DNA of 19,203 bases from Clostridium sp. CAG:632 (GTDB lineage: Bacteria; Bacillota; Clostridia; Lachnospirales; Lachnospiraceae). Shown in pieces: positions 14,035 through 19,203 of this stretch. Each line of letters opens with the position of its first letter. Within the stretch, counting starts at the first letter, position 1. Where the stretch lies: positions 94,505 through 113,707 of the forward strand of contig HF991369.1 of assembly GCA_000431515.1 (NCBI GenBank), given 5' to 3'. Both the position numbers and the translations under genes were made by a program. The notes beneath the pieces are model-generated. The model was not told the DNA's origin, did no database searches, and worked only from the letters and a program-made list of their open reading frames with translations.

Positions 14035-15418
14035 TTTTCTCAGCCTCTCTGGTTGTAATAATGTTAATTCCCTGTATGATCTGGAAAATAATCAGCGTAC
14101 TGGTTACAGAACTCAGACCGTAACTGACAAGCGGAAGTGTCACACCGGTTGACGGAATAAACTTGGTCGCTCCACCGATATTTAACAGAATCTGGAATAT
14201 ATAACAGACAGCAAATCCAAATGCCATATTTTTATAAAAAATATGCTTGGAGTGCATTGCAATATCTATGAATCCGATAAATACACTAAAGCAGATCAGG
14301 ATCAAGATCAATGCTGTAAACACGCCCATTTCTTCTGCGATTGCCGAAAAAATGAAATCGCTTTCCCGAACCGGAATTTTCTCCGGCATGCCATCCATCA
14401 GTCCGGAGCCAAACCATCCGCCGGAACCGATTGCAAATAACGACTGTGCAATCTGATATCCACTATTATCAATGTCCGCCCATGGATTCAGCCAATTCTG
14501 TACACGAACCATAACATGCTGGAACAGCTGTTTTCGGAACAACAGAAATGCAAAGCCGCCCAGGACGCAGACACCACCCAGACATCCGAAGAAATAAAGC
14601 GGTCTTCTGGTCGCCGCATAAAGCATCGTGACATAGATTACAAAAAAGATCAGTGCACCACCCAGATCTTTTTCCAGTACCAGCACCCCGATATGTGCCG
14701 CCGCAAATCCGGTAGCGATCATAACCTGCCTAAACTCCGTGCTCTTCGCCAGAATACTGGCAACAAAGAATACAAACAATATCTTTACAAATTCCGATGG
14801 CTGAAGTGAAATCGTGATATCATACGGAAGTTCAAATGCCAGCCAGTTTCTGGCACCGTACTGTGAAATTCCATGTATCAGCCCATTGCCCGGTATAAAT
14901 ACCGTCAGCAGTGTCAGAATTCCTAATATGCCATACAGATAATAATGTTTTCTGAGTTCCAGCTTCTGCAGCATGATCCATGGAATGAAGCTGACCAGTA
15001 TCTGCGTGACTGTTGCGATCAAAAACTGCTTAATCGCCAGACTGAAATTAAGCCGTGTCAGCATTGTATAACCGAACAACAACAGAATACACATATTGTT
15101 GGTGATCAATCTGGAGGATCGCGGATAATACCGATGATATAGCACCATATATAATACCGCCATCAGGATATGCGCACCATAAAGGATTAAAATCGTTAGC
15201 GCACCATACAGGATTAAAATCTTTATGGATTCTGTTTTTAAGAACAACGTCAGATACCAGAGAAAATGAACCGCAAAAATCAAAATAATCTGCTTGGTCA
15301 GCTTGCGTTCTCTCACAGTCTTATCGGTCGACCTGAATACACTGAAGCATAACCATCCGTAAATGGTAAGCAGCACAATCCCTATATATTGTGAAATGAT
15401 CGTGATTACCGTAATCAT
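13940..15418 (-). CDS. SEDS-family peptidoglycan glycosyltransferase (RodA/FtsW/SpoVE)
   Basis: SEDS proteins polymerise lipid II into glycan strands in the membrane together with a class B PBP. This 492-residue polytopic protein has the family core: MLTRLNFSLAIKQ (119-131), GARNWLAF then LQPSEFVKILFV (188-216), EKDLGGALI with the presumed catalytic Asp251, NPWADIDNSGYQIAQS (311-326), ESDFIFSAIAEEMG, and GVTLPLVSYGLSS (425-437). RodA and FtsW are usually about 380-420 residues. Here about 110 extra N-terminal residues add three or so membrane segments, and a charged cytoplasmic tail closes the protein. It starts 2 bases after the U32 stop and overlaps the PBP gene. The pairing with a PBP suggests a RodA-PBP2-like unit, but RodA versus FtsW cannot be settled from this alone. 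Confidence 0.92.
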   Translation of the reverse strand: MITVITIISQYIGIVLLTIYGWLCFSVFRSTDKTVRERKLTKQIILIFAVHFLWYLTLFLKTESIKILILYGALTILILYGAHILMAVLYMVLYHRYYPRSSRLITNNMCILLLFGYTMLTRLNFSLAIKQFLIATVTQILVSFIPWIMLQKLELRKHYYLYGILGILTLLTVFIPGNGLIHGISQYGARNWLAFELPYDITISLQPSEFVKILFVFFVASILAKSTEFRQVMIATGFAAAHIGVLVLEKDLGGALIFFVIYVTMLYAATRRPLYFFGCLGGVCVLGGFAFLLFRKQLFQHVMVRVQNWLNPWADIDNSGYQIAQSLFAIGSGGWFGSGLMDGMPEKIPVRESDFIFSAIAEEMGVFTALILILICFSVFIGFIDIAMHSKHIFYKNMAFGFAVCYIFQILLNIGGATKFIPSTGVTLPLVSYGLSSVTSTLIIFQIIQGINIITTREAEKIEREKEKILLAGESPEFSPTGKAKRRAKQNS

Positions 15419-15420
15419 TC

Positions 15421-17796
15421 TTACTCGATTCCTTTCCTGTAGTGGCCCTCCTGGCTGTTTCCCTCCGGCCTGAATGCCAGTATTTTCTCCGCCTGACTTC
15501 CATTTTCGGTCGTCAGTACGATCCGATAGTCTCTGATCTTCGCCAGATCATATCTTCTGTCCAGCAGAGATATCGGTTTCTTCTGATAAATGATATTATA
15601 ACATTCCTTACAAACTGCTTTCGCAATATAAGTATCGCCATGTGCATTGAAAAACTCCAGCTCAGCCGCATTTCTCTTCTCACACTTATCCCTATTCTTA
15701 TAAACGCACTGTGCGGAAATCATGACTGCCGGCTGTTCATATAACACCCATTCCCAGTGTATTTCAAGTGTATGCATTATCAGATCTTCCAGTTCCTTCC
15801 GATTTAATTCCATCGGAAGTGTCAAAGCATGACAGCCAAACGCTTCCTGACAGATTCCGGCCGTCTCATGATTATATGTATAAACAGAATAATCAAGCAC
15901 TGCCGGCATCTGTCTGCCGTTTTCCTTCCAAAGTGCCACTTCATCAATGGTTCTTAACAGGCAGCCATCTGCTTCTGTCCGGAACATCCGGCAGATTCGT
16001 TCCTTCATGTTCTGCCGATAGCAATGCGGAAGTGCCAGATATGCAAGCTTTCCGTGTTCCCGGATCTGCCCGATCATATTAGCGATATCTGAATCCGGAA
16101 ATGACTCAAGCTCGATATCAATTCGATATACCGCTTCTGTCTGCATTGCTGCCCGAAATTGTTCTTTCGTTGCAATCGTGACAGCCAGTCTTCTCACCTG
16201 TGCGTTCTCTTCACAGTCCTTCATTTCCAAAATTTCCGGTTCTGCATTCTGCTTCTGTACATCCGGGAACTCTGATAATACCGTACCGCTTCTGTGACAG
16301 CGTTCTCTGCATCGCTTCTCCAGCCGGCTTAATGCCTCCCGTCGCAGCTGATTAAACTCCTTCATGGAAAAGAATATATTCTCATCCATATCAAGCTTAA
16401 TCTGCACTATCTCAAACGGAGCATCTCCAAGCTTTCCAAGCTTCTCACGAATCACGGCTTCTGTCAACGGCTGCTTTTCTGCCGTCGTTACGATACCGCC
16501 GGTGACCGTTACTGTTTCATTATCACTTGACATTTTGATTGTAGCAGATAAGTCTTTCCGCAGAATAACGGAAATGTGAACTTTTTCTTTCAATTGATGT
16601 CGCTCATTTTCCTCAAGCAAAGCTTCTGCAAGCTGCTTGTTTTTCGTACGGTAGACCGGATCTCCGTTCCGGATCTGCCGCAGCCTGGATGCATTTAATA
16701 TAACCTCTTGTCCTGCTCTGCCTGTCTTTCCGGATGTCAGCTCGATATTCTCACCACTCCGTGTTCGGATTTCCAATACGTCTCCGGTATTTAAATCCTC
16801 TCTTAGCCGGATGGTCACTGTACCTCCCTGAACGGCCTGTACTGCTCCGAGGCAAATGCCGTTATGGTTATTCCGCTCCATACACATCATAGCTTTTCCA
16901 TTATGCACGGAAAAATATCCGTCCGTAAACCCTCCGCGGTTAAATATATCTGCCAGTTCCTGCTTTCTCTGCTCTGTCTGAAACACTCTCTGATCCATAT
17001 ATGCATCAACAGCCTGTCTGTATGCCTGCACAGCAGAAATCACATATTCTGCCCGTTTCATCCTTCCTTCTATCTTGAAGGAATCCACACCCGCTTCAAT
17101 CAGCTGCGGAACGGTATCCAAAGCACAGAGATCCTTCGGACTTAACAGATACTGCTCCCGTCCGCTGCGGTCTTTATATAACTGTCGGCACGGCTGGGCA
17201 CAGCGTCCCCGGTTTCCGCTTCTGCCACCGATCAGACTGCTCATCAGGCATCTGCCCGAATAAGAATAGCAGAGTGCCCCATGAACAAATACTTCAATAT
17301 CAACACCACCCTGCTCCTTGATCACCGAAATCTCCTGCATGGATAATTCTCTGGCAGGGACTACCCTGCATACCCCAAGCTCTTTTAACATCTGACATGC
17401 CTGTGGTGTTGTAATACTCATCTGGGTACTCGCATGAAGCTCCAGCTCCGGATATTCTGCATGGATCATGGATAATACACCCATATCCTGAACGATTACC
17501 GCATGTAAACCTGCTTCATACGGAATACGCAGAAATATTCGCAACGCTTCCAGCTCTGATTCCTTCACCAGTGTATTCGTCGTCAGATATAATTTCTTTC
17601 CATGCATTCCGGCATATTCGATTGCCTGAACAAGCTCCCGGTCTGACAGATTAGACGCATATGCTCTGGCTCCAAACGCCTGTCCTCCCAGATACACGGC
17701 ATCTGCTCCTGCCTGAAAGGCCTGCTTCATAATTTCAAAGGAGCCTGCCGGTGCCAATATTTCCGGCTGTCTGTTATTTTTCCTCATTTCTTCCAT
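15421..17796 (-). CDS. U32-family protein with DUF3656, RlhA-type (23S rRNA hydroxylation candidate)
   Basis: The 791-residue protein opens with the U32 barrel (PEILAPAGSFE, residues 11-21). The signature loop HGALCYSYSGRC...GRCAQPCR supplies four cysteines (176, 183, 199, 203). Such cysteines hold an iron-sulfur cluster in related U32 proteins (UbiU/UbiV) and are likely to do so here. A DUF3656-like region follows, as in E. coli RlhA, which is needed for hydroxylation of a 23S rRNA cytidine; an rRNA-modifying role is a reasonable inference, and peptidase activity is doubtful. A second cysteine group (697, 705, 729, 732) lies in the C-terminal part. I place the start at ATG 17796, six bases after GGAGG; the frame is open to 17835. 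It overlaps zapA by 23 bp and is followed 2 bases later by the SEDS gene. Confidence 0.88.
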   Translation of the reverse strand: MEEMRKNNRQPEILAPAGSFEIMKQAFQAGADAVYLGGQAFGARAYASNLSDRELVQAIEYAGMHGKKLYLTTNTLVKESELEALRIFLRIPYEAGLHAVIVQDMGVLSMIHAEYPELELHASTQMSITTPQACQMLKELGVCRVVPARELSMQEISVIKEQGGVDIEVFVHGALCYSYSGRCLMSSLIGGRSGNRGRCAQPCRQLYKDRSGREQYLLSPKDLCALDTVPQLIEAGVDSFKIEGRMKRAEYVISAVQAYRQAVDAYMDQRVFQTEQRKQELADIFNRGGFTDGYFSVHNGKAMMCMERNNHNGICLGAVQAVQGGTVTIRLREDLNTGDVLEIRTRSGENIELTSGKTGRAGQEVILNASRLRQIRNGDPVYRTKNKQLAEALLEENERHQLKEKVHISVILRKDLSATIKMSSDNETVTVTGGIVTTAEKQPLTEAVIREKLGKLGDAPFEIVQIKLDMDENIFFSMKEFNQLRREALSRLEKRCRERCHRSGTVLSEFPDVQKQNAEPEILEMKDCEENAQVRRLAVTIATKEQFRAAMQTEAVYRIDIELESFPDSDIANMIGQIREHGKLAYLALPHCYRQNMKERICRMFRTEADGCLLRTIDEVALWKENGRQMPAVLDYSVYTYNHETAGICQEAFGCHALTLPMELNRKELEDLIMHTLEIHWEWVLYEQPAVMISAQCVYKNRDKCEKRNAAELEFFNAHGDTYIAKAVCKECYNIIYQKKPISLLDRRYDLAKIRDYRIVLTTENGSQAEKILAFRPEGNSQEGHYRKGIE

Positions 17797-18184
17797 GCTC
17801 TGCCTCCAGCTGGATGATTTTACGCTGAAGTGCATTCACCTGCTCTTTATATTCTTCTACCAGTTTCAATGCGGATTCCTGCTTGATTCTGGTCTCGATC
17901 ACCTCATGCCTCAGATCATAAAGCTGTTTTTCCTTCTCATCTTCCTGCTTCTCACTGGCTTCAGCCTGCTTCTTTGCCTTAAAATAATCATCTGCAATAT
18001 TAAGAGCCAGAAGGATTCCCTGGTGTTCTGCACTCAGCTTCCGGTAATGCTCGCTTCCCTTACATTCGGTAATCTTGTTATTGATATACAATGCAACACT
18101 CTGCAGATACTCCTCACTCTCGTATCCACTCAGGGTATAAACCTTTCCGTTAATAATTACCGGTGTGTCTTTTTTCTCTGCCAT
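17774..18184 (-). CDS. zapA: Cell division protein ZapA
   Basis: ZapA binds FtsZ and promotes bundling of its filaments at the division site. The 136-residue protein has the compact ZapA head (about 8-65; VIINGKVYTLSGYESEEYLQ and ALNIADDYFKAK) and a long coiled-coil tail (about 66-130) rich in Lys, Glu and Gln, longer than in the small ZapA proteins of Bacillus (about 85 residues). It starts 11 bases after the ruvB stop with a strong AAGGAGG site 6 bases from the ATG. Its 3' end overlaps the U32 gene by 23 bp. The ruvB-zapA-U32 order is, to my recollection, common in clostridial genomes. Confidence 0.9.
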   Translation of the reverse strand: MAEKKDTPVIINGKVYTLSGYESEEYLQSVALYINNKITECKGSEHYRKLSAEHQGILLALNIADDYFKAKKQAEASEKQEDEKEKQLYDLRHEVIETRIKQESALKLVEEYKEQVNALQRKIIQLEAEHGRNEEK

Positions 18185-18195
18185 ACTGTTCCTCC

Positions 18196-19203
18196 TTATT
18201 CGTTCTTTGCGTTTTCATGCTGTAATCCGAAATGCTGATAACACAGTTCTGTTACCACCCGTCCCCGTGGGGTCCTGTTTATAAATCCGTTTTTAATCAG
18301 ATATGGTTCATATACATCCTCAATTGTTCCGGCATCTTCTCCGACCGCTGCAGCCAATGTTTCCAGTCCGACCGGCTTTCCTCCGAATTTCTCAATCATA
18401 GTCCATAGAAGGTTCCTGTCTGTTTCATCCAGCCCCAACGTATCTACCTCCAGCCGGTTCAGGGCATTCTGTGCAATCTCATAGGTGATACCGCCCTGAT
18501 ATTCCACCTCTGCAAAATCTCGCACACGTTTTAATAAACGATTGGCCAGTCTCGGAGTTCCTCTCGACCGCTTCGCGATTTCGACCGCACCGGCAGTATC
18601 GATCTCGATTCCCAGTACATAAGCGGAACGTTCCAGAATATCCGTCAGCTCCGGCACGGTATAAAACTCCAGACGATTTACCACACCAAACCGATCTCTT
18701 AACGGCGCTGTCAGCATGCCTGCTCTGGTTGTCGCTCCGATCAATGTAAAATGCGGCAGATCCAACCGGATAGATCTCGCAGCCGCTCCTTTACCGATCA
18801 TGACATCAATTGCAAAATCCTCCATCGCCGGATACAAAACCTCTTCCACCTGACGGTTCAACCGGTGGATCTCATCAATAAAAAGAACATCATGTTCCGA
18901 TAAATTATTTAAAATCGCCGCCAGCTCTCCCGGTTTCTCAATCGCCGGTCCCGAAGTAATCTTTAAGTTTACCTTCATCTCGTTGGCTACGATCGATGCC
19001 AGCGTTGTTTTGCCAAGACCCGGTGGTCCATATAACAGAACATGATCCAGCGATTCCCCACGTTGTTTTGCCGCTTCAATGAATACCTTCAGGTTATTCT
19101 TCACCTTCTCCTGTCCGATATAATCATCCAGATATTTCGGCCGCAGGCTTCCTTCGATTGCCACATCCTCTTCCGTAAATTCAGTTGTAATAATCCGATT
19201 GTT
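18196..19203 (-). CDS. ruvB: Holliday junction branch migration ATPase RuvB (5' end at window edge)
   Basis: RuvB is the hexameric AAA+ motor that drives branch migration of Holliday junctions with RuvA. Visible are Walker A GPPGLGKT, Walker B DEIH, LIGATTRAGMLTAPLRDRFG with the arginine finger region, sensor-2-type RGTPRLANRL, and the C-terminal winged-helix ending in RTPRGRVVTELCYQHF. The frame stays open to the window edge, and the residues before the in-frame GTG at 19164 read RIITTEFTEED, which is the normal RuvB N-terminus. The true start is therefore just outside, with only one or a few residues missing. It is the first visible gene of the ruvB-zapA-U32-SEDS-PBP cluster; ruvA probably lies beyond the edge. 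Confidence 0.97.
   Translation of the reverse strand, partial: NNRIITTEFTEEDVAIEGSLRPKYLDDYIGQEKVKNNLKVFIEAAKQRGESLDHVLLYGPPGLGKTTLASIVANEMKVNLKITSGPAIEKPGELAAILNNLSEHDVLFIDEIHRLNRQVEEVLYPAMEDFAIDVMIGKGAAARSIRLDLPHFTLIGATTRAGMLTAPLRDRFGVVNRLEFYTVPELTDILERSAYVLGIEIDTAGAVEIAKRSRGTPRLANRLLKRVRDFAEVEYQGGITYEIAQNALNRLEVDTLGLDETDRNLLWTMIEKFGGKPVGLETLAAAVGEDAGTIEDVYEPYLIKNGFINRTPRGRVVTELCYQHFGLQHENAKNE

Noticed and set aside
17795..18238. A 147-residue hydrophobic plus-strand open frame
   Set aside because: It is the complement of the zapA coiled coil; Lys/Glu-rich coding on one strand gives Leu/Phe-rich noise on the other.
18196..19164. ruvB starting at the GTG at 19164
   Set aside because: The upstream in-frame residues RIITTEFTEED match the normal RuvB N-terminus, so the gene continues past the window edge.
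1..19203. CRISPR array, prophage, insertion sequence or defence island
   Set aside because: No regularly spaced repeats, transposase, integrase or defence-type domain was seen; the window is conserved chromosomal backbone.

Overview
This window looks like a chromosomal backbone segment from an anaerobic, moderately AT-rich Firmicute, most likely of the family Lachnospiraceae. That assignment rests on protein style, strong GGAGG-type ribosome binding sites, sigma-A-like promoters and the gene content (ruvB-zapA-U32 peptidase-SEDS-PBP, pta-ackA, class B sortase). It is inference from memory; no search was run. Every supported gene lies on the minus strand, so transcription runs from high to low coordinates. 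I see no insertion sequence, prophage, CRISPR array or riboswitch, and no gene-free stretch longer than about 150 bases.

From the right edge leftwards: (1) 19203-12522 is a compact cluster of ruvB (5' end cut by the window), zapA, a U32/DUF3656 protein of the RlhA type, a SEDS glycosyltransferase (RodA/FtsW type) and its class B penicillin-binding protein. The PBP gene is broken by a 25-bp imperfect tandem duplication. Removing one copy restores a 495-residue reading frame exactly. (2) 12516-11971 is a NUDIX hydrolase with its own promoter and terminator. (3) 11893-10807 holds a class B sortase followed at once by a strong promoter, tRNA-Leu(CAA) and a strong terminator. (4) 10786-5676 is an operon headed by a good promoter: a PrsW-type intramembrane protease fused to BspA-type leucine-rich repeats, an RsiW-like zinc-finger anti-sigma protein without a sigma gene, polA and coaE. 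(5) 5687-1846 has its own promoter in the 3' end of coaE and encodes a large FtsA-like ATPase with a repeat-bearing C-terminal extension, followed 3 bases later by a membrane diguanylate cyclase. (6) 1805-1 is the acetate pathway, pta then ackA (3' end cut by the window), with its own promoter.

Functionally the window combines cell envelope and division genes (zapA, SEDS/PBP, FtsA-like, sortase), DNA maintenance (ruvB, polA), CoA synthesis (coaE), acetate fermentation (pta-ackA) and a likely envelope-stress module (PrsW plus anti-sigma). The points most worth a second look are the duplication that breaks the PBP gene, the PrsW-LRR/anti-sigma pair in the polA operon, and the repeated C-terminal modules of the FtsA-like protein coupled to a GGDEF enzyme.
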